This document shows, in pieces, positions 32,601-42,620 of a DNA stretch of 64,000 nt. A model generated the notes under the pieces. It had not been told where the DNA came from, searched no databases, and saw only the letters and a list, made by a program, of their open reading frames with translations. Made by a program: the position numbers and the translations under genes. Position 1 is the stretch's first letter. Every line of letters begins with the position of its first letter. This DNA comes from Lytechinus pictus. Lineage: Eukaryota > Echinodermata > Echinoidea > Temnopleuroida > Toxopneustidae. The stretch covers positions 58,179,920-58,243,919 of the forward strand of contig NC_087247.1 of the NCBI RefSeq assembly GCF_037042905.1, in the 5' to 3' direction.

Positions 32601-35458
32601 GTTCGTAAAATATGAATGACTTTACTCACAACTGGTGGCCCCTTCTTGTGCTAAGTGATACATCTCTATGTCATTTATTTAGGACATAAGAACATGTTCC
32701 AGTTGTGCGTAAGGTTGTAGGTAACTTTACAAACAGCTTTATGAAACATCCGCACATTACTAGAAATATGTGGTGAACATAATACTATAACTATGCAAGT
32801 AATGACAATTCATGGTCATATCAATTATGAAGTTGTTAGTTCTCTGTTTCTGTTAGTGGTTGTACATTAGAGGAGGTTCAACAAGACAGATATAAAATGT
32901 TAATATCCTTACTGATGTGCATTGATTTCATGATTTTGTACTAATAATAAGTAGTACATAAATGAAATTTTCTTTGTTGGTTTATAGAAAGGGGTGTGCT
33001 ACACAACTCCCCTTGATGATAAAAATGTATGGTGGCAAACCTTCAAACAAGTTTGTGATAACAGGTTAGTATCAAAACATTTTGGTGTATTCAGACATAT
33101 AGTAAAGGAGCATGGAAGTATTTATACATTCATATTGTATCAGCACATTACTCTATATATTCCTAGCAAAAATAGAATATAACAGAAAATGATCAGTAAC
33201 CAAAACCCACACGTGTGCCATAATTTGTAAGTATTATTACAAATGAAGTGTATTGACTATTCTTCGATAGACTTTCCAAATCTATTCCAATTATTCATCA
33301 CTTTTTTCATCATCCAAGTATTGCTTCCCGTATAAGCTGCCAAAAGGATTACTACATCAAGTATCAAGTGTAGGTTTTATATGGAAATACAGCTACTTCA
33401 GGTTTTTTCCAAGTTCAAACATTGAATTGGACAGCGACAACATTTGATTGTTGTCATTCTCCATGTTATCTTTCAGGTGTGCATTAAAAAAAAATGGTAT
33501 CTTATCTCTCTAGTTGTTTCGTTCCGTCTTTTCTATCTTTTCTTTTTTATAAATCAGTCCTTTGGCTTTTTGTTAGTTACATGTGCTTTTAAAATTCATT
33601 TTTTACTCGCAAATATATTCCCTTTTTTCAGGATATTCTAATAATCGATCATGTAGCTTATGTAGGTGATCAAAATAATCCATCTAAATTACCAATCGAT
33701 GTAAAAGAATTTAAATATTTTTTACGCCAATTAATGCCCTTCAAATAAAGTATACTATGCCTTATATGCTTATTTACAGTATGATTAAATTCTGATCATA
33801 TCCTGCATATACAAAGCTTTTCTTTTTCTATTGTTTTTATTACAGGAAGCTTGAATTGGAGCTTGAAGTGTTTCAAGCAGCAACCGATAGTTGCTATATA
33901 CGTGCCTTGGGAATCCCCGTTTTAGGTTTCTCTCCCATCAATAATACACCTATACTTCTTCATGATCATAATGAATTCCTGAATGAGGACGTCTTCTTAC
34001 GAGGCATTGATATTTATGAATCTATCATTGCAGCTATAGCCAATGTGCCCCAGTAGTATATGCTTCCTTGCCCATGCTAGCCATTTATCATCCATTACAT
34101 TATATCTGGAATATATATCTACCTTTTTAACTAATTACGATACTGCAATAATTTTTTAGTATTCTTATGCCCTAAACACGATATACTCCTGAAACATGTC
34201 CTCTTTTTAATTTGTTGTCTCTTTTAGTCAACAAGAAATAATATACCCTTTTTAAAATTGGTGAAAATTTTGATATCCTAACCGAACCATGTGTACATTG
34301 AATCTTGACCATAACAGCTGGTTGCACAAGTGTACAACAAGAAGCAGTAGAATAGTACTCACAGAGTGATATAGTTGGAAAAAATGTATATTACTACTGT
34401 GAGCTACTTTAATAAGCCGTATCTGGACATTAACAACAGAAAAGATCTTTTCACACTAACATTTTCTAACGTTACATCAGCATAATAAAAGTTTCCTAGA
34501 ATTTGTTATGTGAAACTTAATGCACCAGAGTAAACTATTCAAGAGCACCTTCAAATGACTAAATTCAGACACTACAAATTTTTGCAATACTGACGTGTTG
34601 ATTATAATGGTATAACCATGGAGCTATCCATCTTACAATAAATGAACAAAAAATGATAATTTGTTTAACAAACTCATCATATATTGTGCTAAATTTTGAC
34701 GAAATGATTAGTGCATATCTTTTTAGCAGCCAGGAGGCAAACTAATGTCTCTTCTATTGGCTTTATATCCTATTGAATTGTATACTGAAATATGTAAGGG
34801 TTTGTCATACGGTACGGGTACTCTATCTAAGCAAGCCCAAACTGATTTCTCTCATGCAGTTTGTTACAAAGCTTAACTCTTTGACTAGCATTGGCTTTGA
34901 AGTGAGCAGTTAAATTAAGTTATACTTTTGACAGATGAAAACCTACAAGGTGAACCTAAACAAAGAGTTTTTTTTTTTTACAAGAAAGATAAATAATTGA
35001 ATGTAGTTCTTAACAACATAAGCTTATGGCAATAGATGTTACAAATTGTGTTAGGAAACTAGAGTCAGTAGAAGTTGACCTTTTATTAGTGACATAATCA
35101 TGTTTTTCAGACTAGGATATGTAAAGCATATCTTCCAAGTTGAATTTTGCCCAAGTCGAACAGACAGTCACATGACTGAGGAGAGACCGAGGTAGATTCA
35201 CCTGTATCAGCACCATTTATTTTCATTCTTGTGTCATACAGAAAGCTGGAATTGGATCCAATGGTGTGCCAAGGAGCCACCGATGCCTGTTACATCCGTC
35301 CTTTAGGAATTCCCGTTTTGGGTTTCTCACCCATTCCCTATACTCCAATGCTAGCCCATGATGATAATGAATACCTCAATGAAGATATCTTTCTCAGGGG
35401 AATCAGCATCTATGAATCACTCATTCAAGCCTTAGCCAATGTTAATTATAATCAGTGA
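22941..35458 (+). CDS. ACY1: Aminoacylase-1 (N-acyl-L-amino-acid amidohydrolase), whole gene
   Basis: Fourteen exons plus a choice of two last exons join in perfect phase to a 400- or 402-residue protein; human ACY1 has 408. The enzyme is a cytosolic M20-family zinc amidohydrolase that releases amino acids from N-acetylated forms. Metal and catalytic residues can be read in order: H81 and D83 (NSHIDVVP), D114 (DMK), E148/E149 (DEELGG), E176 (GLDEG), H207 (GDPGHAS) and H370 in either last exon. The start ATG at 22941 has a good context (AAC ATG G) and aligns with the known N-terminus ([16 protein letters not shown]). Introns carry a Tc1-like element, a MITE and other repeats. Exons: 22941-23037, 23792-23856, 24336-24440, 24998-25069, 25374-25396, 26365-26441, 26708-26797, 27173-27229, 27756-27829, 28896-28945, 29362-29416, 29918-29998, 30749-30817, 32988-33064, then 33846-34056 or 35242-35458. 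Confidence 0.96.
23225..23400 (+). repeat. G/C-run dispersed repeat in ACY1 intron 1
   Basis: Shares AAAACCATGTACAAAAAC and TTGCATGGTCAGC with 9,700-9,840 and contains two C runs. Confidence 0.5.
23792..23856 (+). CDS. ACY1: ACY1 exon 2 (residues 33-54)
   Basis: Acceptor TTTTAG, donor GAG|gtttgt. Encodes [18 protein letters not shown] and following residues of the N-terminal catalytic domain. Confidence 0.9.
24336..24440 (+). CDS. ACY1: ACY1 exon 3 (residues 55-89)
   Basis: Phase 0 at both ends (acceptor TTGCAG, donor GCA|gtaagt). Carries the zinc ligand H81 and D83 in LNSHIDVVP, diagnostic for M20 peptidases. Confidence 0.95.
24998..25069 (+). CDS. ACY1: ACY1 exon 4 (residues 90-113)
   Basis: Acceptor GATAG, donor CAA|gtaagt. 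Encodes [12 protein letters not shown]...IYARGTQ, leading to the metal-bridging aspartate in the next exon. Confidence 0.93.
25374..25396 (+). CDS. ACY1: ACY1 microexon 5 (residues 114-120)
   Basis: A 23-nt exon encoding DMKSVGI plus CA of the next codon. D114 is the bridging zinc ligand. Acceptor TTCTAG, donor CA|gtaagc; it joins exon 6 as CA|A. Confidence 0.9.
26365..26441 (+). CDS. ACY1: ACY1 exon 6 (residues 121-146)
   Basis: [20 protein letters not shown] then MLFVP, with a split D147 codon. Acceptor CACAG, donor G|gtaaat. Confidence 0.93.
26662..26691. repeat. (AT)n microsatellite in ACY1 intron 6
   Basis: About 15 AT dinucleotides, ending 16 bp before exon 7. Confidence 0.9.
26708..26797 (+). 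CDS. ACY1: ACY1 exon 7 (residues 147-176)
   Basis: Carries the catalytic/zinc DEELGG motif (E148, E149) and ends in GFGLDE with zinc ligand E176. Acceptor AACAG, donor G|gtaaag. Confidence 0.95.
27173..27229 (+). CDS. ACY1: ACY1 exon 8 (residues 177-195)
   Basis: Encodes [19 protein letters not shown]; a W codon is split at the donor T|gtaagt. Confidence 0.93.
27580..27655. repeat. (ATT)n/(ATC)n-like microsatellite in ACY1 intron 8
   Basis: Interrupted ATT, GTT and ATC triplets over about 75 bp. Confidence 0.7.
27756..27829 (+). CDS. ACY1: ACY1 exon 9 (residues 196-220)
   Basis: Encodes [20 protein letters not shown] and on, the dimerisation-lid segment with conserved H207. Acceptor TCAAAG, donor GCA|gtaagt. 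Confidence 0.93.
28380..28560. other. GC-rich island in ACY1 intron 9
   Basis: Clearly higher in G+C and CpG than the surrounding intron, with the phrase CTACCGGACTAGACCAGCGC. It could be an inserted repeat or a regulatory segment. No exon frame joins in phase. Confidence 0.3.
28896..28945 (+). CDS. ACY1: ACY1 exon 10 (residues 221-236)
   Basis: [16 protein letters not shown] plus AG of R237. Acceptor TTCAG, donor AG|gtaaat. Confidence 0.9.
29362..29416 (+). CDS. ACY1: ACY1 exon 11 (residues 237-255)
   Basis: Encodes [18 protein letters not shown] after the split arginine. Acceptor CAACAG, donor TCA|gtaagt. Confidence 0.9.
29918..29998 (+). CDS. ACY1: ACY1 exon 12 (residues 256-282)
   Basis: Encodes [20 protein letters not shown] and following residues, the lid-domain strand conserved in the family. 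Acceptor CATAG, donor GAG|gtaatg. Confidence 0.95.
30749..30817 (+). CDS. ACY1: ACY1 exon 13 (residues 283-305)
   Basis: [16 protein letters not shown] then VSFEWIR; phase 0 at both ends, donor AGG|gtgaga. Confidence 0.93.
31142..32190. mobile_element. Tc1-like non-autonomous element with 208-bp inverted repeats (ACY1 intron 13)
   Basis: The left end CACTTGGCAAAAAAAGTTC at 31142 and the right end GAACTTTTTTTGCCGAGTG at 32190 are inverted. Arms of about 208 bp (31142-31349 and 31983-32190) match almost throughout. A TA dinucleotide lies outside each end (31140-31141 and 32191-32192), the Tc1/mariner target. Inside is a transposase N-terminal fragment only. Tc1 elements with long arms of this size are known in animals. 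Confidence 0.88.
31491..31772 (+). pseudogene. Truncated Tc1-like transposase, DNA-binding part only
   Basis: From the ATG at 31491 the frame encodes a helix-turn-helix/paired-type domain ([20 protein letters not shown], later [10 protein letters not shown] and [12 protein letters not shown]), then stops after 93 codons. Tc1-family transposases are about 340 residues with a DDE domain. That domain is absent here, so this copy cannot encode an active enzyme but might encode a DNA-binding fragment. Confidence 0.8.
32587..32748. mobile_element. 162-bp MITE, TGTTTCATAAAGCTG ends (ACY1 intron 13)
   Basis: TGTTTCATAAAGCTGTT on the left and AACAGCTTTATGAAACA on the right are inverted. The same family recurs at 47,028-47,209 inside TATDN2. 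Confidence 0.75.
32988..33064 (+). CDS. ACY1: ACY1 exon 14 (residues 306-330), shared donor for both last exons
   Basis: Encodes [20 protein letters not shown] and following, plus AG of R331. The donor AG|gttagt can join either downstream acceptor, making AGG or AGA, both arginine. Confidence 0.93.
33846..34056 (+). CDS. ACY1: ACY1 terminal exon A (residues 331-400)
   Basis: Acceptor TTACAG. Encodes [40 protein letters not shown] and [10 protein letters not shown]..., ending NVPQ-stop. It holds substrate-binding R350 and zinc ligand H370 in HDHNE, the same form as in the human enzyme. A possible polyadenylation signal AATAAA lies at 34637-34642, before exon B. Confidence 0.92.
34057..35241. 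other. DNA between the two ACY1 terminal exons
   Basis: Would be 3' UTR for the exon-A form and intron for the exon-B form. AT-rich, with one good AATAAA at 34637-34642. No other gene is seen. Confidence 0.5.
34637..34642 (+). terminator. Candidate polyadenylation signal for ACY1 exon A form
   Basis: AATAAA, 581 bp after the exon A stop codon. Confidence 0.4.
35242..35458 (+). CDS. ACY1: ACY1 terminal exon B (residues 331-402), duplicated alternative
   Basis: Acceptor CATACAG, same phase as exon A. Encodes [40 protein letters not shown] and [10 protein letters not shown]..., ending NYNQ-stop. By eye 49 of 67 aligned residues equal exon A. It keeps R350 and H370, but HDHNE becomes HDDNE and the active-site-proximal IxLL becomes MLA. 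It is open, lacks internal stops, and has its own acceptor and stop, so it looks functional rather than decayed. Confidence 0.88.
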
Positions 35459-35740
35459 CCAATTGCCAAACGTAACAACTTCAGCAATTATGTCTAACAA
35501 TGTATAAAGTTGGTATATATGTTGCTTTTCATAATACACCATATCTTGTAAAATTGCATAAACTTATTCTTCTTAAAGTTATGAGGTAACGTGTAAGCAA
35601 TAGCAAAACACTATGTCTCGCTGGTAGTATCCTTAACAAGATTAAGAACTGATATACCATAGTTACCGTATGTACTTTTAAACACATCTCATAATTAAGA
35701 AATTTTTTCTCTCAAAAGTTGGAATTACAAGAAATAATTC

Positions 35741-35994
35741 TGTGAATGATGAAATTGTTTTTCATACCCAGTATTACATTCATATACAACTAATTTTATT
35801 TTTGTCATTTTTTGGTGTTTTGCAATCCAAAATGTTGATTGAACATTTCAATTTATTTCAATAATGCTGTGAATGATGAAATTGTTTTTTTATACCCAGT
35901 ATTACATTCATATACAAGTAATTTGATTTTTGTCATTTTATGTAGTGTTTTGCAATCCAAAATGTTGATTGAACATTTCAATTTATGATTAAAG
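35741..35994 (+). repeat. 127-bp tandem duplication in ACY1 3' region
   Basis: The segment starting TGTGAATGATGAAATTG at 35741 is repeated at 35868 with small differences and ends each time in TTGAACATTTCAATTTAT. Confidence 0.8.
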
Positions 35995-36099
35995 AAGTAG
36001 CCATGATAATTCAATGGATTTTTTTTTTGCTACTCCCTCACATCCACTTCATTGCTTCTTGTAATTTTATATTTTGTATAGACGTTACTATGCATATGA

Positions 36100-36282
36100 G
36101 GGCATTTTCACGGTAACTGACGTTACACGGCACAATTTACACACTTTTCATTGTGTGTATGAGTATCTCTAAAACAACAAATGATGGGAGTTACTCCCAT
36201 CATTTGTTTTAGAGATAATCATACACACATTGAAAAGTGTGTAAAATTGTGCCCTGTAACGTCAGTTACCGTGAAAATGCCC
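36100..36282. mobile_element. 183-bp near-perfect palindrome, GGGCATTTTCACGG ends
   Basis: GGGCATTTTCACGGTAACTG at the left is mirrored by CAGTTACCGTGAAAATGCCC at the right, and pairing runs nearly to the centre at about 36191 (ATGGGAGT/ACTCCCAT). Its ends match those of the 2.9-kb element at 57.4-60.3 kb, of which it is probably a miniature derivative. Confidence 0.8.
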
Positions 36283-37239
36283 ATAACATCATTATCCATA
36301 GCGCCCTCCATCAGAGGATATAGGAATACGTGTAAAGAGAGTTGTCAAAGATGTGCCAGCTGCATATCACCAATGCATGCAAGGCAATGTCTTCAGCCTC
36401 TAAGGTGGTAATGCACAGGGTGTATTTGATTCTTATTTCTAATACATGCATGTTATTCAGAAATCTTTTTTGTTCTCAATGTATTGTATTTTTTTTTAAG
36501 AGATGTTTTTGAATTCTGCCAAAGTTAATTTTTTTAAGACCACAGAATGCCATTTCCATTGACTGATGGGAAGTAAATTACACTTCTAGTGCAATTTTGT
36601 CATCAATATTATTCTCTTACTGCATATGAAAATATCCAAGAAACAATGTTGTTGTTCATACACATGCAGAGATGAAATATACATGTAAATTCTTTTTATC
36701 ACCAACATCTTCAAAATTTGTGTGAAAATTTGCCAACAATCATTGCCAAGTGTATGAATAAAATGTTTGGTCATTCTTCATACACATGATTTTATACAAG
36801 TATGCCTGTGATATCTTTTGAAATATGTGTCATAGTGTACTGGAACAAATTCAGAGCTGAATTAAATTTTATATGCAAAAATATAATCTGTTTGTTTGAA
36901 TTGTTGTCTTCCCCTGTCCTTGTGGTGACACAACATTTGCTCCTGCGACAATTGCTCCGGGCTTTATTTCATAAGATATAATTAGCATAAAAGTAAGAAT
37001 CCTTCGCCAATCAATATGAAGCATTTATCTTGTCAATCTTGTAATGTATCAGAAGATAGCATAAAATCCCATCTATAATATAAAAGTAGACCTTGTTTTC
37101 TTTCCATATCAAATCATGATGAAATGGCTACATGATGCACATGTATTGTATGATTTGACATGTAAAAGTAATTCATGTACTTGCAGTCTAATTCACTAAA
37201 AAATTGTTTAGGTGTACTGGTTGTTTTGGTTAATGTTCA
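36283..37239. other. No gene seen
   Basis: AT-rich. AATAAA at 36757-36762 could terminate the ACY1 exon-B transcript, though it is far (1.3 kb). Confidence 0.4.
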
Positions 37240-37547
37240 CTTATAGGGGTACTCTATATAAATAGGGTAAAATTCATCAAGCTAAACGCTGAAAATTTTC
37301 ATCAAAATATATAAATAACAAAGTTATTGTACTTTAGGAATATTTTGTGAAAAGTTATATTCATGTCATCATGGATATTCATTAGGTGGGCTGATGATGT
37401 CATAATCCCAATTTCCCTTTTCTCATTTCATTACATGAAATAATAATTTCATATTTTCATACAAGTGTGTTTGGTATGTGTCACTTACAATAAAATAATT
37501 TGCAGCAATGACTATTTAATACATGAAATCAGTTGTCATTCCATTTT
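37240..37547. repeat. Fragment resembling one arm of the 13.2-kb element family
   Basis: Contains CTGAAAATTTTCATCAAAAT, AACAAAGTTATTGTACTTTA and TGATGATGTCATAATC in the order of the analogous words at 13.3-13.7 kb, but without a clear opposite arm. Confidence 0.4.
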
Positions 37548-38570
37548 TAGCTCATCAGGCCTGAAGGGCCAGATGAGCTTATGCTGTGGTGTGGCATCCA
37601 TCGTTTGTCGTCCGTCCACAATTTCAAAATGCTTCTTTTTCGTCATTTCAAGTCCGATTTTAATTCTGTTTGCTTTATATGATAGCACTAGGTGGGGGAT
37701 TCAAAACATATACACAGAATTTTGATACTCATTAAATATGTTAATTTATGCGCATTTTTCAAAATTCACATAAAGTGCATCTCCATCTTTATTTGTTGAC
37801 CGATTTTGATTTTTTTTGCTTCATGAGATTCACAAATCTTCTACACAGAATTTTTGAAATTTTTACTAGAAAAATTTTAAGGCTAATTTATGCATATTTT
37901 TTTTTAAATTCACATAAAATGCTTCTTCATTTGTTGACCGATTTTGATTTTTTTCCTTCCATCTGGTAGAGCTTCATGAGGTTCACCAAACTCCTACACA
38001 GAATTTTGAAATTTCGAATAGAAAATTATTTATGCTAATTTATGTGAAATTATTCATAAATCACAGAAAATGCCTCTTCTTCTTTATTTGTTGTCTGATT
38101 TTGATTTTTTCTTCCATCTGGTAGAGCTGCATGAGGTTCACCAAACTTGTACACAGAATTCTGACATTTTAACTAGATAAATTATTTATGCTAATTTATG
38201 CAAAATTTATTCATAAATCACAAAGAATACTTTTTCTGCTTCATTTGTTGATCAATTTCAATTTTGTTTGCTTTATATGATATAGCTCTAGGTGGGGAAA
38301 CTAAATTTCTACACAGAATTTTGAAACTCATTAAATATGCTAATTTATGCATATTTTTCAAAACTCACAGAAAATGCTTCTTGTTTATTTGTTGACTGAT
38401 TTTGATTTTTTTCTTCCATCTGAGAGCCTCATGAGGTTCCCCAAGGTTCTACACAGAATTTATAAATTTTGACTACAAAATTATTTATGCTAGTTTATAC
38501 AAAATTTATTGATAAATCACAAAAATATGCTTCTTTTCTGTCATTTCTTCATCAATGTCAATTCTAATTC
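37548..38570 (+). repeat. Tandem array of about 130-160-bp units starting AGCTCATCAGGCCTGAAGGG
   Basis: Begins with the palindromic phrase AGCTCATCAGGCCTGAAGGG, then CCAGATGAGCT. The phrase CACAGAATTTTGAAATTT recurs near 37715, 37845, 37998, 38152, 38312 and 38454, each followed by TTATGCTAATTTATG and then a CTTCTTTTTCATTTGTTGA-like phrase. No coding potential. Confidence 0.7.
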
Positions 38571-38670
38571 CTCAATTTATGTCACCAATATAATTCACTA
38601 CAAAGTCAACTGGGCTGAAATTAAAAATTGTGTTAAATTTTGTTGCGAGATGCCGAATGAGATCCACATA

Positions 38671-39980
38671 ATTGTTCTTATTTATTGTATGAATTCATTT
38701 GGTGTATTCAATTTTTCATATGCTTCAATTTTGCAAATAATGTGTCACCCAGAAAGCATGTGTACTTTTTGAAATTAAACAAATACAATTAAGGACATAA
38801 AATGAAGGAAGTCTAAGAAGAAATTTCTTGGAAGTTGCTTGTCTTGTATTACACACTAGGATCTAAAGTAAACAAGTCAATGTTCATTAACATTTCCAAA
38901 TACGGTACTGAACTCCATATCACACACATCTATTTGACCCTTGCCATCTTTTGATCCAACCATTGGAAACATTCAAACACAACATGTCATTTATTCAATA
39001 TTAGCTTGTGATTCTACTTGGGTGAAGTAGTAAAAGAAGTTCATTCAGTATACAGTATATTCCACTCGGGACTACTCAACTCAAGTCTACATAACATCTT
39101 GATAACAAAATCACATTTAATTTCAATGTGATTTCATTGTGCAATTGGAGTTTGGAGAGCAGCTTGAAATGTGTGGTGGAGAAATAATACTAATCACACT
39201 TTGTCATAAATGCATTTTCTCTCATCCAAATCTCAAATAATTTGCCTTTTATTTGGCTCATAAATTTTCCCCAACTTCATAGGCTTGGTCCTAATTGTTC
39301 TTATTTATTGTATGAATTCATTTGGTGTATTCAATTTTTCATATGCTTCAATTTTGCAAATAATGTGTCACCCAGAAAGCATGTGTACTTTTTGAAATTA
39401 AACAAATACAATTAAGGACATAAAATGAAGGAAGTCTAAGAAGAAATTTCTTGGAAGTTGCTTGTCTTGTATTACACACTAGGATCTAAAGTAAACAAGT
39501 CAATGTTCATTAACATTTCCAAATACGGTACTGAACTCCATATCACACACATCTATTTGACCCTTGCCATCTTTTGATCCAACCATTGGAAACATTCAAA
39601 CACAACATGTCATTTATTCAATATTAGCTTGTGATTCTACTTGGGTGAAGTAGTAAAAGAAGTTCATTCAGTATACAGTATATTCCACTCGGGACTACTC
39701 AACTCAAGTCTACATAACATCTTGATAACAAAATCACATTTAATTTCAATGTGATTTCATTGTGCAATTGGAGTTTGGAGAGCAGCTTGAAATGTGTGGT
39801 GGAGAAATAATACTAATCACACTTTGTCATAAATGCATTTTCTCTCATCCAAATCTCAAATAATTTGCCTTTTATTTGGCTCATAAATTTTCCCCAACTT
39901 CATAGGCTTGGTCCTAATTGTTCTTATTTATTGTATGAATTCATTTGGTGTATTCAATTTTTCATATGCTTCAATTTTGC
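38671..39980 (+). repeat. Tandem duplication, two identical 623-bp units plus a partial third
   Basis: Unit starts (ATTGTTCTTATTTATTG) lie at 38671, 39294 and 39917, a spacing of exactly 623 bp twice. I see no difference between units 1 and 2. The third breaks off after about 64 bp at TTCAATTTTGCAA. Confidence 0.93.
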
Positions 39981-40498
39981 AAGTAAAAAAAATAATAAAA
40001 TCATCCTGTGAAAACAAAATTCATGGAAATAATGTATATTGTAAAATATGTCTTTCCTATGTTCCATTAAAATTCCAAATAGCTTTAAAGTAACAACAAT
40101 GATAAAAAGCTGCCTTGTTGACTAATAAAATCCAACATCTTATATTAGTGTCATTTTAAAACTCATGTAAACCTGACTGAAATTTTACTTCTAATTCAGA
40201 CTTTTTTTTCTTTCTTTACATCAAATCATACTAAATAACAATTCAATCATTAGAAAGAATTACACTATAGTCTCTCTTGAATCAGTCGATTTCATCTGGA
40301 CTTCTCTATAAAAAAATGAAATAATGTCTCAACCAAATAAAGAATTTTTTTTTTTTTTTTTTCAATAATTCAAAGCAATAAATTGCACAGCTCTGATTAG
40401 CCGATCTGTAATTACAATTACATGAACAGATGAAGGACATTGACAATAAACCCGGAATGGAACGTATCCAGAGGCAGTCATTTTTTAGGACAAACAAT
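39981..40498. other. No gene seen
   Basis: AT-rich, with a T run at about 40347-40363. No supported exon. Confidence 0.4.
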
Positions 40499-41510
40499 AA
40501 CAAGTGGAACGCCTCTGGCAGTCTCGCCTGCATTATGCAATTTAATATAGCAGCAGTGCTAACTTTGAAAACTACTATAAAATAATCATTCACAAAAACA
40601 TCATTCATATAATGACATAATACCACGTTCATTGACCATAAATGACATTTGAACGGAGACTTAAGACTGTCAACTACACCCATGTCCACATTTCATTCAC
40701 TCTATCCATAAACTTTCAAAGTTATGATGGCACTTCAACAATTACTCCAACATGGCCTAAGTTTATTGACCTTAACTGACCTTTGACTTGGTTTTGTGAC
40801 CTGAAACTCACATGGGATGTTCAGTGATGCTTGATTACTCTTATATCCCAAGTTTTATGAACTAGATCCATAAACTTTCAGAGTTAGGATGGTAATTTAA
40901 CATATACCCCCAACACGGCCAAAGTTCATTGACCTTAAATGACCATTGACCATGGTCATGTGACCTGAAACTCGCACAGGATATTCAGTGATACTTGATT
41001 AACCTAATGTCCAAGTTTCATGAACTAAATCCATAAATTTTCAAAGTTATGATGGTAATTCAACAAATACCCCCAACTTGGCCAAAGTTCATTGACCCTA
41101 AATGACCTTTGACCTTGGTCATGTGACCTGAAACTTGGGCAGGATGTTCACTAATACTTAATTAACCTTATGCCCAAGTTTCATGAACTAGGTCCATATA
41201 ATTTTTAAGTTATGATGTCATTTCAAAAACTTAACCTTCGGTTAAGATTTTGAAAATAGTTTTCCCAACATGGTCTAAGTTCATTGACCCTAAATGACCT
41301 TTGACCTTGGTCATGTGACTTGAAACTCAGGCAGGATGTTCAGTAATACTTGATTAACCTTATGTACAAGTTTCATGAACTAGGTCCATATACTTTCTAA
41401 GTTATGATGTCATTTCAAAAACTTAACCTTAGGTTAAGATTTGATGTTGACGCCGCCGTCGGAAAAGCGGCGCCTATAGTTTCGCTCTGCTATGCAGGCG
41501 AGACAAAAAC
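40499..41510. mobile_element. Transposon E1, GTCTCGCC-type ends and internal tandem repeats
   Basis: GTCTCGCCTGCAT (40521-40533) is mirrored by ATGCAGGCGAGAC (41492-41504). Inside, five units of about 135-190 bp start TTCATTGACC(C/T)TAAATGACC and contain GTCATGTGACCTGAAACT, CAAGTTTCATGAACTA and AAAGTTATGATG. Near the right end is GACGCCGCCGTCGGAAAAGC. Two perfect TGACCTTTGACCT motifs lie at 41103 and 41295. No ORF is seen, so it is non-autonomous. Confidence 0.75.
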
Positions 41511-42019
41511 CTGTGCATCAAACCATGATAAATTATTGTTTTTGAGGTCTGATACAGTTTCTCTATGTTATACCCTCCACTGTGAGTCTGTGACGTCATC
41601 TGAGAACGCTCTATAGTGCTTTTAAAAAAACTGTCATGAGCATGATTATTCATGTTATTTTAAACATTTCATTTATGCCTTACAACTGTTCATTTATGTT
41701 TTTGGCAATGGGTCAAATGATAGCCATCTAGTTTAAAGCAGACAATAGAATAGAAGTTTTTCCAATAAATTGTAAATTAACTTAACCTAGAAGTCATGTC
41801 ACCTGGTTTATGCAGTGGTTCATTAATATTAGAGTTTATGTATATACCAGGCAACATCTTCTTTTAAAAAATTACAATTATTATTTGTTTACCTATCTAA
41901 CTGAAAGAAAGGAAAGGTAATTTGCGATAAATCTTGAGATAATTACAAAATGGGAAACTGCAATTCAAAGTATCTTCCAACATGAGATTTACATAAAAGT
42001 TGAACACGCAGTTGGTAAA
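41511..42019. other. No gene seen
   Basis: AT-rich spacer between two repeats. Confidence 0.4.
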
Positions 42020-42620
42020 TGAAACAAGAGTGTCGCTGGGGCGAGCACATAATGAGCCTGCCTGTAATGTGGAAAATGGAGTTATTGGTCAAGCAAGAAA
42101 AGAAAGTGGAAGGTGGCTACTTGACCTTTGATCTTTTTACCTCAAAATCAATAAGCTTCCTGGGATTCATGCTAGTATTATACACACCAAATTATATGAC
42201 CCTAGGTTAAGTTAAACTAAGGTTATCGCGTTTACTATGACTTCAGAAGGGTAAGATAAAAACATGTCACTGTGACCTTGACCTTTGGACCTCAAAATCT
42301 GGGATCCATGCTAGTATCATACCATGGAGCTATATGAGCCTAAGTTAGGTTAAACTAAAATTATCGCATTTACAAGGACTTCAGAGGGGTAAGATGAAAA
42401 CATGTCACTGTGACCTTGACCTTTTGACCTCAAAATCAATAGGCTTCCTGGGATTCATGCTAGTATCATACACACCAAATTATATGAGCCTAGGTTAAGT
42501 TAAACAAAAGTTATCACGTTAACAAGGAAAAGGTTAACGGACGGAAAGACAGACACCAGGCATGATACCATAACATGTCCCGCCATGTTCCGTAGATGGG
42601 CGGGCTTATTATAAAAAAAA
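42020..42620 (-). repeat. 600-bp dispersed element with GGCGGGCTTATTATA end
   Basis: Reverse-orientation, longer relative of 7,460-7,738. Three internal units carry GCTTCCTGGGATTCATGCTA (or a shortened form), TATGAGCCTAGGTTAAGTTA and GTGACCTTGACCTTTTGACC, spaced about 150-170 bp. It ends TGATACCATAACATGTCCCG, then CCATGTTCCG. Confidence 0.6.

Noticed and set aside
34057-35458. Exon B as part of a second, separate ACY1 gene copy
   Set aside because: No other duplicated ACY1 exons are found between A and B or beyond; only the last exon is doubled and its phase fits exon 14.
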